From Porites lobata (Eukaryota; Cnidaria; Anthozoa; Scleractinia; Poritidae), in the NCBI GenBank assembly GCA_942486035.1, contig CALNXK010000014.1:122001-186000 (forward strand): a DNA stretch of 64,000 nucleotides, written 5' to 3'. Below the pieces are notes generated by a model. That model was given only the letters and a program-made list of their open reading frames with translations. It ran no database searches and was not told where the DNA came from. Position 1 is the stretch's first letter. Every line of letters begins with the position of its first letter. The position numbers were made by a program, and so were the translations under genes. Below are positions 11,491 through 23,792 of this stretch, piece by piece.

Positions 11491-12358
11491 AATGCTCCTT
11501 TGCGTCCACTGGTATTCGCCCTGTTGTAAAGTGGTTAAACCAGGACCCTACAGTGTATTACGGCCTCATATTTTGCACGTTCTCTTGACCTTCTATAGTA
11601 AAATGACATAACAGTGGAATAATAAAAGGTGTTTTTGAACATTTATTGGGGATATTTTTGTCTTAATTTGGCTATTTTTGCAAGTACATTTTCAATACAG
11701 TATAAACTAGCGACTAAGAACCTAGCTAAATTTGCCAGTTAGGTCCCCTCTATACGAGACCTGTTTATCCTACATATATTTGAGCCAGTTCATGTTTTCT
11801 TCAATCTATATAAGAAAATTCCATACATTTATATTTTAGAAAAATACCCAATTTTTTTTGCAAATAAATATTTTTGCAAGAATCTCTTCAAGCAAGGGAA
11901 ATGCGGTTTCTTACACGCGAGTTTTTAATGTATTTTGACCGGTCCGAGTTAAAATTTGTTGGGCCTCTCAACATGACCTGCACTGGTAAAAAATCATTTC
12001 GAGCACTGGCTTAACGACCTCCGAATTTACATAATATTATTCTTACACACCCGAAGATAGGAATCTACAAAATGGGAAAGCCTTAAAGGAATAGCTATTT
12101 CAATTCGAGAGGGAGAATAACTCTTTCAGATTTTGTTCAAACACCCTAAATAAAATAAATAGAAGTGAACCCGAACAATCTGCATCAAATGAGCTCTTTA
12201 CACAGGCATTGGAAAAGCCAGGCAAAAGGCAGCCCAAAACATCTTCAAATTGAAGCTGAAGACCGCCGAGCATACAAAGAAGAAACAGTGACATCCCATA
12301 GACTTTAAAGAAAACATAAAACGCTTTCACTGGCCGTTAATTTAAGATCATCTAACAA
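11491..12358. other. Unassigned non-coding stretch
   Basis: No supported gene. A 76-aa minus-strand open frame at 12100-12330 has no recognisable features and is not called. Confidence 0.4.
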
Positions 12359-12930
12359 TGAATAAATTTAAGTCCGGGATTTTAGCTTACATTAGCGTAC
12401 AGGAATGACAAACAACAGTAATAAAGAGGAGTTTACATTCAGTCAGTGATTCATTACACGGTCGGATAGGATAAAAAATTGCAATGGTTATACTTTTCGA
12501 TGAAATTACATAACTTGCACATTTAAGGTGACCTTATTTTCCGCCCCAGAAAGAACGAAAATACATCGTGGAGCTCATTCAAGTTAAATTAAATTTAATC
12601 GCTGCGTGACATACAACTAACATACCTCCGTATAAGCGTCCTGACACTGAATAAATTTAAGCCCAGGATTACATAAGCTTACAGGAATGACCGACAACTG
12701 TCACAAGAGAAGTTTACATTAATTCAGTCAGCGATTCATTGCATGGTCGGATAGGACAGAAAAAAATAACAATGCTGAAACGTTTTGATGGAATTACATA
12801 CCTTGCACATGTAAGAATACTTTATTTTCAACATCAGAAAGAACGAAATAAATCGAGGAGCACTTTAAGCTTATACTTTATCTCATTCAAGTAAAATTAC
12901 ATTTCAACGCTGCGTGACAACAATTGACGT
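12359..12930. repeat. Tandem duplication, unit about 289 bp, two copies
   Basis: Unit 1 starts TGAATAAATTTAAGTCC at 12359 and unit 2 starts TGAATAAATTTAAGCCC at 12648. They share in order CAGGAATGAC, GTTTACATT, GGTCGGATAGGA, GAAATTACATA/GGAATTACATA, AGAAAGAACGAAA and CGCTGCGTGAC. Divergence is visible and unit 2 carries a short insertion near its end. No coding sequence. Confidence 0.85.
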
Positions 12931-13107
12931 GTAGTTGGTCCTGATGTAATCACGAAGAGGTTATTGAATAAACAAAGCTACAACTGACGTTCCACGGTAA
13001 GCTTTTTAGAAAAAAGTAATTTTGCAAAAGCCACAATGCCTTGCATCCGATATATATTTACAGTAAGCTAACCTCGGCAAAAAACAAGCTTAAGTTTTAA
13101 GAAAGCC

Positions 13108-13587
13108 ACTTACCTTCTCCTTCCTGTTCGTCGTTGTTCAGTCGACGCCTTTTTTGCTTCGCTGCTTCTCACTCAGTTCTTCTCCGCTCGTCGCTAATCC
13201 GGCGTTTATTTTCTCTTGCTCTCTCTCGTTCATTCTCCAGTTCCTCTTCAGTGAAATTTTGTCGCCTCTCCCTTTCTCTTTCTTCCTCTTTCCCTCGTTG
13301 CTCGTCACTAAAATTTTGCTTCTTTTCCCTGTTTCTTTCTTGCTCTCTCTCGCGTTGCTCATCAGTAAAATTGCGCCTCCTTTCTCTATCTCTTTCCTGC
13401 TCCCTCTGGCGTTGCTCGTCAGTTAAATTGTGCCTCCTTTCTCTATTTCCTCTCCCGTTGCTCGTCAGAAAAATTTTGCCTCCTTTCTCTGGCTCTCTGC
13501 CCCTGTCGCTCTCGTTGAGCTTGGCTTGCTTGCAGCCTACTTTCTCGTTTTCTTTGCCTCTCTCTATCTCTATATTCCAAACTAGAG
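13108..13587 (-). CDS. Arg/Glu-rich repeat protein, probable 5' exon, frame-disturbed
   Basis: On the minus strand an ATG near 13587 opens MSSSLEYRDRERQRKRES, followed by degenerate repeats of about 23 residues built on RRQNFSDEQREREQERDRE. At least four units are visible, predicting a long charged helix. The repeats run through three frames (shifts near 13460 and 13170). The last piece, SEKQRSKKGVD, is followed by GAAGGAGAAG and a good splice donor, GTAAGTGG, at about 13109, so this looks like a first exon whose partner exons lie outside recognition. Function unknown; similar charged repeats occur in element-encoded proteins of cnidarians. The Ser/Leu-rich + strand frame here is its mirror. 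Confidence 0.5.
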
Positions 13588-13645
13588 GACATAGTTGATA
13601 AAATATGTAAAAAATACGGATGTAAAAACAATTTCCGTCAACCAA

Positions 13646-14179
13646 TACGAAAAATTTCTTTTTGTTCTGAGTTGATCTCGCTGGACTAAGTTGTTTTTAC
13701 TTAACAAAACATGGGTGGCCATTCGTTTTCGCGCTAAAACAAAACTTATTATGCGCACAGACTACCCAAAATTCATTGGTATGCCTGCGGTGCGGACGGA
13801 TGGCGGGCGGTCAGTCAGTGTACGGTTAAGTGATTACCAAATTTTCTGGTATGGGTAGATTACCTTAGCTATGTGCGCGCGTGGAGCTCCGCTATGAAGT
13901 TAACACGTCTCTAGTACCACTAAAAATTGACCTGCCGAAAAATTGAAACTGAAAGGTCAATTGCAGTGTGGGGTAAGCTACTTTCCATACATTCTCTTAA
14001 ATGAAATCAAAACTATGTTCTCACAACTTGCACAGCAATCTCTCAGGAAATTGTCAGCCGATACCTCTACTGGGCATGAGCGATATGACACAGACAGCTA
14101 CGCAGAGGGTAAAATTAACTACCAGGCGGACTATGGGGTATTCTGTGGACACGATTTTAAGGCTCGATATGTTGTTTAA
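13646..14179. other. Flank left of the Kolobok-like element
   Basis: No gene recognised. The segment ends in TTAA at 14176-14179, the left target duplication of the element. A GC-rich patch near 13790-13830 resembles dispersed repeats and is not assigned. Confidence 0.5.
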
Positions 14180-14407
14180 AGTGTATATGACCCGAAATTT
14201 TTTTTTGACGTTTTAAGTTCTTCAATATGTTTAAAATATGTTTCCAAGATTAAAATTCGACAAAAATCTTGCAAAACCTGTTTTTTTCCGCCTTCAAAAC
14301 ACTCAAATTTGCCTCAAAAAATGTCCGCCCTTTCACGCGACCAAATTGACACGTGATGTTTGTCTGTGACGTCATGTGACGTAGATTGATTTGCAAAAGA
14401 AAACAAG

Positions 14408-17400
14408 ATGGCAGCAAACAAGGAGGATTTAAAGAAGAGAGGAGGAAGATATTGTGTGGCCGGAACGCCAAACCAGGAAAGCTGCAAGAATACAAGTTAC
14501 ACGCCCGGCATCACAATGCATCTGTTTCCCACTGAGCCAAAATGTAGGGCTCAGTGGATTAAATTCGTTCAACGGCATCGCGTTGATTTCGGCGAGCCGA
14601 TCAACCAGTATGCCTCGTTGTGTTGGGCCCATTTCGAGCCCAGCTGTTTTGAGAACAGCCTTGCAAGAAGCATGGGGTTCAAAGTAAAAAATAACTTGGA
14701 AACAGGATCAATTCTGACAAGGCATGCCGTCGATTGTCAGATCCATGTGCATATTTTTTACATTCAGGTTTTCATGCACACACGAACAACTTTGTGAGGG
14801 TTTCATGCAGCGCTTATCACATGTTAAATTTGAATATTGTTTCGGAACCAAAGATACTTTCAAAGTAAGCCTATTTGCTGAATTATTTCTAAAATTAAAA
14901 GCCAATGAGGAATATCTGTCACACTTCAATTTTAACCCTTCGCAATATGTAAATAGTATACAGAAATGTGATGCATCCCCTAAGAGAACTTTTGTGGAGT
15001 GCATACATATTTATTTCTTAGCTTGATTGATTATGTAATCTGCAGTGTACTACCGCAGATATATTATTTTATATTTGCTGTAGTTCTTTAGACATGTTAT
15101 TGTTTTTTAGCTCAAGCGAGATGCCTACAAAGAATACAAAGCAAAGAGGTCAAAAAGGCTAAAGGCAGTGCTACAACTGCAATACAACAGACAGTCACTG
15201 CGAAAAGCACACCTAGTTCAACGCCTTCACCCTCAGCTCCAACTCTAATACAGACAGACACTGCACCAAGCACTCCGATCTGGACACCTTCGCCCTCAGC
15301 TTCAACAGCACCTTCCTTTCAGCTACAGACAGACACTGCACCAAGTACACCCATAACAACGGCTTCACCTTCACCTTTAACAGCAATACAGACAGCGCCA
15401 AGCAGTCCAATCTCAACACCTTCACCCTCAGCTTCAACAGACACTGCACTAAGCACTCCACTCTCGACACCCTTCATCTTCAGCACCTTCCTTTCAGCCA
15501 TTGATAGATGCTACACCAAGCACACCAGTTTCTACATCATCGCCCTCATCTTCAACAGCAACATCCTTACCTCATAGGGCAAGTTCATGTGCTGGATGTT
15601 CAAAGTACAGATGGGAAATTTCCACATTAAAAAGATTAAAGCGCAGGCTTTCAGCCAAAGTCAAAAGCCAAAAGGCAGAAATCAAGAAACTCAAATTAAC
15701 TGTGAGTATAAATTTTTGAATATTTTAAGAATAAATTGTATCAGTTGTCTATGATTATTCTAACTGTTGAAACTTTTGTCTGAGTCTACAGTAGCAACTC
15801 TGTGCATAGTTTAGGCAAAAGTGTTCATAGCTTTTGTAAACAAGCAATTTTAATTGTCTTTTGGTCAAAGAAATTTACTTTGGGTTTTTTTTCACCTTAT
15901 CTTTTGCATATTATAGAATGAGTGAAAATAAGTTTCTTGATGTACGTGTATTTCTGTACCATAGACTTGTTTGTCTAACAGTGAGCTCCAGTACATGTAT
16001 GCCCTGCTGTTCAACAGGAAGGTACCTCCCTTTATGGTTTTGAATGACTTCATGGCCAATTTCCTAAACATTTTATTTTGCTTATTGTCATAGAAAGCAA
16101 CACATGAAAAAGAAATCACAGAGGAGAATAGTGAAATAAGTGATTTTGAAGCCAAGGCATCAAATGACTACTTTGTTTGGTCCAGTGCGCCATCTGACTC
16201 TGGGACAGATGATGACTATGACTGGAATACAGGTGCAGCTCAAGATGATGCTGAGTCTACTGAGAGTGACCATTGTGATCATAGGCGTACGGGAAATTTT
16301 TTGCCAGGGGGGGCGGTAAATCATTTGCCCAAAAAAATCTCGCAAGTTGCCCAAATTTTTACGAAAGAGTCGAAAAGAAATGAGGGCCATATTGCAACAA
16401 CATAGGCCGTCCTGGCATATGAAGGTGGCTCGATACAGTTTTCCAGGGGCAATACCAAGTCTAAGCATAAACTACGTCGCCATAAACAAACATTTGGAAA
16501 AATTGCGACCACAGTTGTATTAAGATGAAAATTTGTCATCATCAGGGTTGCAATGACATCGGAGTTGTCATAGCAACGAAATAACTCCATTACCTATGAT
16601 TCTCGGCACGGGAACCTTACAAAATTGTTCACAGGAGCTTTTTTCTCCAATACGGTCGCCTCGATGTTCGTCAAGTTTGAGCAAAACCTTAACAGCGTCA
16701 TCGAGATATTTTGGAATGAAGTTTTTATTATTAGAAATACGGTAAGAAAAGGAAAATCTTGATTTTTGGCCGTTATCTGTAGAAAACGAAGCGCTTTTGA
16801 CCTGCAATTTCACCTCATAGTAGTCTTAATCGTTTTAAAAACATGTGTGAAAGATCGTGGAGATAGCTCTGCTTGATTGCTAGAATCGAAAGAAGGGTTG
16901 ATTAGTATGTATCGAGACACTCTTGTTAGCGGTTCACAGTGTAAACATTTTGGTCTACTTTAACAAATTATCGAATAATTTAAACCGCTCGATAGATTTT
17001 TTAAAAGAATTAAGATTCTTCTCGTAATTCAGAATGAGAATTAGTCAGCCACTTCTTCATTTTCAGACCCATTGTAGCCTGCGTAGCAAGAGTTTCCAGT
17101 CGAACTCGCGCGAAAACGCTTGCTATGCAGGCTATACCCATTGCTAAGTGCTATCTGCCATACACTGTTCTTCGAATGGAGATGATTCTAGAAAGTTATA
17201 CGAAAGTTAATTTTAATCAATTCACGACTGGAAATAGCCCATTCCAGCTAGTGCAGTACAGCATAATGCCCAACAAAAAAAAAGCTGCAAATATGTAAAT
17301 TCCTCATCACATGCTAGGCAACCACTGTAATGTAACTGGTTATTAAGCCGACTTCAGGTTAATATTCAGGTCTTTAAAATAATTAAATAAACATGGAGAC

Positions 17401-20400
17401 GTCTTTGAGAACTGGCTTTGCCCAAATTTTCTCTCGCTGCCCAAAAAATCTGAGTTGCCCAAAATTTGGGGGGGGCTGCAGCCCCCCTCGCCCCCCCGGC
17501 CCGTACGCCTATGATTGTGATGATCCAGAAGAGGACCTTATTGAAGAAACCACAGAACGAGATATAAGGTTTGCTAACATATGACAATTTTGAACAATTT
17601 TCAACGGTTTGTGTGGTTCACTTACTGACTGACAAAAACCAGAAAAATAAATATAAATAGCTAAGCAAGAAGGTTGTTGAAGGCAGCATTAGAAACAGTA
17701 TCGTAAGTGAAGAAACATTACAAGTTCAGTTTCATTAAGTAAGTTATAATGAAGCGACTTAAGTTCTATTTATACGTTTTCAGAGCAGAAAACTGTACAC
17801 AATCATCATTTAGTTGTTCTACACTATGCAATAAGTTTTCAACTTGATTTTGCAGAGTTGATCCAAGTACCCCACCACACGAGGAGCCCAAGTTCATTGT
17901 CTTTTGCAGTATGCTGCTCCAGTTGTTTACTCTTTTTTGTTTCTAGTGTAAGGAAAGTGGGCCTTCAGCTACCATGAAACAGACTAGTATCCTGGTTACT
18001 GTCGAGCAAAACTGTTCCAAATGTAAAGATTCATTTATTTGGAGGTCCCAGCCCTCGCCTATCCTTGGAAGATATCCCATTGGAAATACTTTGCTGAGCT
18101 CCTCTGTATTGATGGCAGGAGCATCCGTACATCAGTTATTGTTGGTATTTCGTCACCTTGGGTAAAAGGTCCACTCTGCCCGAACTTTCTTCAGGCACCA
18201 CAAATTGTTCCTCTTCCCTGTAATCCTTCATAACTGGGAAACATATCGCGGCAACCTTGTTAGCAAGATCAAGCAACTAAAAGATGTGGAATAGACAGGA
18301 GATGGTATATTTGATTCTGTTGGGCATTCTGCCAAGTATGGAGCATATACCATGTTCTGTACAACAATCATGAAGATTGTACATTTTGATTTAGTCCAGG
18401 TAGGTGACATGCAAGCCCTTTTAAAATAGAACAACATTGTCGACAACTCTTACAGTATGTGACTGGCGTCCATTCTATATATTATAAATACTAGTTATTA
18501 CAATGTCTTCAGTTACAGCTACAGTTACAGTTATAGCTAATACATGTACATGGTTTTTTCCATGATTGAGGACTGCCACTAAGGATTGCATCCTGCCACA
18601 CTTTATTGTTGTGGGTCACCTTTTCACCATTCCATGCTGTGCCCTGACTGATTTTACTTAATTATAACTTTATGCAAGCGTATGGTCTGTTATTAGTAAT
18701 GATTATCAAATGTTTTTTAGGCTAATGAAACAGGAGGGAGTCAACAAACAGAATTGGAGGGTGCAAAACGTTGCGTTCAGCATTTACTAAATCTTGGATT
18801 GTCTATTGCTGTTTGCGTGTCTAATCGCCACCGAGGTATTGCAAAGTGGATTCGAGAGGATCATCCAGAGAGAAAACATTATTTTGACATCTGGCATGTG
18901 GCAAGATCGATAACTAAGAAGTTATTAACAATGGGCTAAGAGAAAGGCTGTGAACTGATTAAACACTGGATAAAGAGAATTCGAAGGCATATATAGTGGT
19001 GTGCTACATCAATTAGAGCTGGTTTTGAGGCCCTTATAGGTGAAAAGTGGAATTCTTTTATGCGACGTGTTTGCAACAAACATAAACACCACCCAGACCC
19101 ACTCTACAAAGAATGCCATCATGGAGAACTGGAACCAGGAAAATGGATCAAAATTGGTTTGAGTATTTAATTTAACTGAATAACTTGCAGTCATGGTTTT
19201 GAGGCCATTTACACCACCAGGAGAGTTTTTGAGTCAATCACATCACATTATTCTTTTACTGAGTATTAACTGTTCTAAAGACGTGAAACCTGCTTGGCAG
19301 TTAATGAGAGAGTTGGATGTACCAAAACCCAAATGTTGTGAACTACATGTGGTGCATGCGATGCTCCCTATACACAGTTATAGTTCAGTTGTAAAATCCT
19401 TTAGGGCTTCTGTATTGTTATAATAATAATTACAACTATTATCATTATTATTCACAAAAGGTGGAGATTTTTTGTAAAATATATGGCGTTTCTGTCCTTA
19501 TTTTCACTATTGGTGGTACCCTAAGGATAAACACTGTTCAGAAGTAATTCTTTTTCAACTCTTGTGCCTATGTCCTAAGTACCATGGTCTTGGTAATAAA
19601 CCATAAGATTTAGTTAATTGTGTGCTCTTTTGTCTCTTCTTATTGGCAGGAACTGTAGCTTATGATAAGCTCAATTCTGTCCTCACAAAGAAGTCCCTGG
19701 TGAATGACATCAAAAAATTATCACCAGATGCACAGACAAGCTGCCTTGAGGGTTTCAATGCGACTTTAAACTTTTGGCATCCCAAAATGATTTGTTTTTC
19801 TTGGCTGGGATCACTTTGCAGGTAAAGAATTAAGTTTTACTATCTACAATACTGGTCATAATGGCTACGATAAGGTTACTAACCGAGGTACATGGAGCAA
19901 GAGCTAAATAGCTCTGTTAACCCGTACAGTTGTATTCATAAGTAATAAATATTTTTAAAGAACCAACTTAACGCAAATCCCAAATTCTACGTTTTCATCC
20001 CAGAGTTGATGATTCATGTGCGTTGAGTTTTTTGTTTTTGTTTCCTGGAAAATACAAATAGTTTCACCTATCTGTGAAAACCAACGTTTGCAATTAATTC
20101 GGTTTAGTCCAGAGTGGTAGAAAAACCTCAATATGGTTGTGCTAACTGGTATTATTTTCTTGTAATCGAGTATGTATTAAAAGAAGAATGAATTATGTCA
20201 CCCTTGTTTTCTAGACACATATTGGCCTGTTTACACTTTAACGAGAACTTAAGAAGAGAAACACAAGTATCCAAGGATGGGAAACCTTACATGCGTGTCA
20301 CCTATCCAAAATTCAAGTTGGGAGAGGAGGTCGTCCGTGAAGTTGCATGCGCTCCAAGTTATTGCACTTGACTAAAAATTTATTAAATTATAACCAGCTA

Positions 20401-21493
20401 CTTGTTCTTCATGCCAAGACAAGTGATTTACACTGCGGAGTCCTTTGTTATAGCATTTGTTAGACAAAGTCGGAACTGGCTTTCTCTAAATAGACGTTAC
20501 ATAATATAGTAGTTTATTTTTTCTGTTTCTGTAAATAAATTTATATTTATTGATGAGTTGAAGCTGAATTGAAAAGGAATAAAGGCAAAAAGTATTTTGC
20601 TCAGCACTGCTGAGCCAAAAATAGCTAAATATATATTTTTGTCAAGGCACTTTTTCTATCCTGGTTACAAGCCCTTCACCCCTCCCCTATCCCTGAATAT
20701 AAGCCCTCCTAAAATCGCCTATGGAGATGTATAAGCCTAGGGCTTATAAGCAGCAGTTTATGGTATGGTGTGAGTTCCAAACAAAAAAGCCCAGGGAATT
20801 TCAATTCTATTTGGTAAGTGCCCTGATACTAACCCTGATACTAATGATATTTTTATCATCAGTCTGTCAATTAGTCAAGTGTTGTTCTGTTTGTACAGAT
20901 TTGTAGACACCATGAAGAAACTCCTCTTCAGCCTAACAGATGCTGAAAGAAAGGAAGTTCTAGAAAAATATTCATCAAAGCAACCAGAACCTCTAAATAG
21001 GCAGGTTCTGGAGAGAAAGAGCAAAGAGGAAGCTGTTAAGGATTACAGAGCCAGACAACAAATGAGGAAAACATCACTTGTTCCTTCAGGTTAGTTACTC
21101 TTTTATTCTATTTTAAGACATAAAATAATATTCAATTATACCGGTGACACTCTGAGTTAGATTTCTGTTTTCTATTGCTGGCTTCACAAACAACCATCCA
21201 CTGACAAGCCACGTAAGCCTATTAAAGCACCTAATCTTCAGACAACATTAGTCAGTAGTTGTGTAATTTGATGTAAGGTTCACTTTCTACCCTGTGAAAT
21301 GAATTAATGAAATTAATTCAGGTAATACAACTCCTGTACAATATTCTTGTGTTTGACAGCGGCAGAACAGTCCTCCCTTCAATCAAGCAGTCAACACAGC
21401 CAAACACGCAGTAAAAGCAGTACAAGAAAACCTCCTACTTGTTCAGTTTGCAAGAAGCCAATGCGTGGACATAAAGGCCGATGCAAGACATAA
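14408..21493 (+). pseudogene. THAP-domain transposase (Kolobok-like), multi-exon, dead copy
   Basis: Exon 1 (14408 on, from ATG) encodes a THAP zinc finger: GGRYCVAGTPNQESC, then FPTEPKCRAQWIKFVQ, then SLCWAHFEPSCF. Exon 2 (about 15115-15701) is Ser/Thr/Pro-rich with a short coiled coil and donor GTGAGT. An acidic exon (from about 16095) is interrupted by a nested element. Exons from 17857, 18722, 19651, 20217, 20902 and 21360 carry the conserved core (CKDSFIWRSQP, NRHRGIAKWIRED, HYFDIWHVARSI, DAQTSCLEGFNATLN, HILACLHFNENL) and a C-terminal zinc knuckle, CSVCKKPMRGHKGRC, before TAA at 21491-21493. Most introns keep GT-AG ends. In-frame stops at 17944, 18163, 18292, 18937 and 18994 disable it. 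It is convergent with the P2X7-like gene. Confidence 0.85.
16280..17513. mobile_element. Non-autonomous DNA transposon in the transposase exon, 8-bp TSD
   Basis: Perfect 14-bp terminal inverted repeats CATAGGCGTACGGG (16280-16293 and, inverted, 17500-17513). Direct 8-bp duplications ATTGTGAT lie at 16272-16279 and 17514-17521. The subterminal sequence is rich in GGGGGGGC and TTGCCCAAA motifs. Removing the element with one duplication restores an open acidic reading of the transposase (SDHCD then DPEEDLIEE). No coding sequence of its own was recognised. 8-bp duplications fit hAT or P superfamilies; the CA start and lack of CAGNG favour P-like, tentatively. Confidence 0.88.
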
Positions 21494-21519
21494 TGAAGCT
21501 CTATGTACAAGTGCAAACA

Positions 21520-21525
21520 AATAAA
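21520..21525 (+). promoter_or_regulatory. Polyadenylation signal AATAAA of the THAP transposase gene
   Basis: AATAAA lies 27 bases after the transposase stop codon, at the expected place for the 3' end of this gene. Confidence 0.6.
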
Positions 21526-21671
21526 CATGGCTTTCAACAACCATTTTAAATAAGGCAGGTCAGCATGGCTGACAGGGCTGGCTCACGTCAAATATTTAAG
21601 CCCAGAATCCCATTCGGATTATAATATTTCAGAACAGGCCTAGGTGACACTATACATGGGCATGTGCACCA

Positions 21672-21795
21672 GGCCCCAGTTGTTCAAATGATGAATAGTG
21701 CTATGGTCAAATCTCTATCCACACAATAATGCAATTGGTTTCACTAGTACTAATCTGCTGTACAGTGATTTATCTGCTACTGAGCAACTGGGGCC
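21672..21795. repeat. Short MITE with GGCCCCAGTTG ends
   Basis: GGCCCCAGTTGTTC at the left faces GAGCAACTGGGGCC at the right, about 124 bp apart, with an AT-rich middle containing repeated GTGATTTATC-like steps. This type of palindromic element is widespread in cnidarian DNA. It lies between the convergent genes of the Kolobok-like element; its target duplication is unclear. Confidence 0.65.
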
Positions 21796-22312
21796 AGGGG
21801 CCCGTTTCTCGAAGGACCTGAAAAGTTTTCGGAGCCAAAAAGCCATACCCAAAATTTCCACCCCTATGTTTACAGAGCTGTCCTTTTCGCATAATTTTCA
21901 GATGAAAAAAGTTTCCCTTCATGCCAATTTTCACGAGTATGTACATTACCTTGTGTTTCAGATATGGTTAATTAAAGATGGCTTTTCAGCCCCCCTTCCC
22001 CATTTTTTTGGGGCCCAGTTTTCAATAGAGCAAAGACCTTATCATTTCCTTTGTTTTAGAATGACTTCACAGTAAAGACTAGTAATGTCTGCCCTAGCTG
22101 ATGCTTAGCACGGTGTTTTTTCTTTTCGTACAAGTACCACCACTTGCTGTATTAACAAAAAAACAAACAAAAATTTTCTAATGCTAGAAACTGGTGTAAG
22201 AAACGAACCACACATTTTACTGTTTGTTACATGTTTAAATGTTGCAAAATTAAACAAAAACAATTACAATTAACAATTTTTGGAAAATGGATAACATGGT
22301 CTACATGTATCA

Positions 22313-23792
22313 TCAAGTTTCTCTGTCCTTGGAAGTGGAATATGCAGTGGACTGTCGCGGAGGATATTTTGTTCTTATGCTGTGGTAAACACAGGCTGGC
22401 AATGGCCTGCTGTTGTCCCAACCTAAGAAGCCACACAGCCATCGTATAGTCCATCTGTAGGCAACAGAACGAATAAGCCTAAAACAGATCAATAGAATCA
22501 CATTGTTAGAGATCCCTCTTATAATATTGCTCGTTTGATACAAGATGTGATGGACCTAAGAAAGAAATTTGTGAGATGTTCCATAGACAAAATGGCGGGT
22601 ATTTTTTTTTTTTTTTTTTTTTTTTAATGTTTATTGATAATCACATTAAATAATTACATTTACAAAACACACACACACACACACAAAAAAAAAATTGTCA
22701 AATTATTACAGGAGGTGTTACAGGGCTAAAAGAAATTGTAAAAAAAGTACAACAGGGCAATGAAATAATACGGAGGTAATACAGTTAACTTAAATAAGGC
22801 GTCAGTATCCACTTTCTTTTAAAGAATTCTTTGTTGCTGATTTTTTCTTCTGTTTCATATTTAGCGATGATCTTGGCTTTAAATCCACAAATGTTTGGAA
22901 GGATTTGTTTGTTCCTGCAGTCCCACAAATAGAGTTTTCCAATAATTATAAAATAGTTCAGCAATTGAAGTAAAGGGCAAGCATTTTCCGTCAAAATTCC
23001 AAAGAGCACATTTTCCAAGCAGAGACGAATTCGTTGATTCGAAATAAGGCACCAATATAGTTCAAATTCAATCCAAAACTGTTTAGAGCGTGAGCAGTGA
23101 TAGAACAAATGCGTTAATGATTCAGGTTGATTGTCACAGAAAGTACATAAATCATTTGTGGCGGGTATTGACTCACTCGTTTTCGGACACTCCTCCACGA
23201 CGGCGATACGTCCTCCCATCCTTGGTCCTCAGTAAAGGCGCCGCTTGAACAAGAACTGCTCGGTTAGTTATGGCGTCATAATCCTCGTGTTGTGTTATAC
23301 AGCTTATTTTCTCAATGGAGCCATCAAAAACCATTTTCCCTGACGTGCTGGTTACGTCTCGGCAACAGCGAAATTCTATCGATCCAACTAATAATTCTGT
23401 TCTGCAATGTTGACGGCGACACCTGTCAAACAAAATCAAGTTGAACGGCCACGGTAAGCTTGTTTTTCTTTTTCTTTGACCCAGACTTGTACGATTGGTT
23501 GGCGATCTTTCGGGATAAAATGGGAGTTGGAGCTGAATGAATTCACTTACCAAGATTCCAAACAAACTGTTTGTTCATATCTTTCTGCTAAAGTCGAGGG
23601 AGTAAGACCGTCAACGTCTCTTTCTTCCTCGGAGTCGTCGACATCAAGTGCTTCGTCTTCAGCCGCTAGCGGTTCATCTTGGTAGGGCAAAATTTCGGAG
23701 TCCACAACTCCCCAGTCATCTTCAGAATCTTTGCTGACTTCGTTACTTTCGTTCATATCCGATACATCGCTTGCCTCCGAATCACTGGACAT
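22313..23792 (-). CDS. P2X7-ballast-domain-like protein, three exons, intact
   Basis: Three exons join in frame to 217 residues: 23792-23551 (ATG, Ser/Asp/Glu-rich MSSDSEASDVSDMN), 23422-23177 and 22478-22313 (TGA). All splice sites are GT-AG and phases match. The acidic N-terminus is followed by GLTPSTLAERYEQ, a Cys/His cluster WCRRQHC then FRCCRDV, SCITQHEDY, and a C-terminal block, SVAYRWTIRWLCGFLGWDN, RPLPACVYHSIRTKYP. This matches the cytosolic zinc-binding ballast domain of vertebrate P2X7, known also as a stand-alone domain in invertebrates. There are no receptor transmembrane segments. It lies inside the Kolobok-like element, convergent with the transposase, and has no disabling change although a LINE sits in intron 2. 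Function in the element unknown. Confidence 0.85.
22604..23158 (-). mobile_element. 5'-truncated LINE fragment with 11-bp TSD
   Basis: The poly(A) tail is the T run starting at 22604 (tail on minus strand), followed by the end of a LINE ORF2: a zf-RVT-like FCDNQPESLTHLFYHCSRSK with FW after it, and a basic C-terminus. Direct repeats TGGCGGGTATT flank it exactly (22593-22603 and 23159-23169). The insertion lies wholly inside intron 2 of the P2X7-like gene, so the coding sequence is spared. Heavy 5' truncation and a poly(A) tail indicate target-primed reverse transcription. Confidence 0.9.

Noticed and set aside
13134..13598. Ser/Leu-rich + strand ORF of 154 aa
   Set aside because: It is the antisense mirror of the Arg/Glu repeat exon; composition follows from the repeat.
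22313..23792. A P2X receptor gene
   Set aside because: Only the zinc-binding ballast part is present; there are no transmembrane segments or extracellular ATP-binding region.
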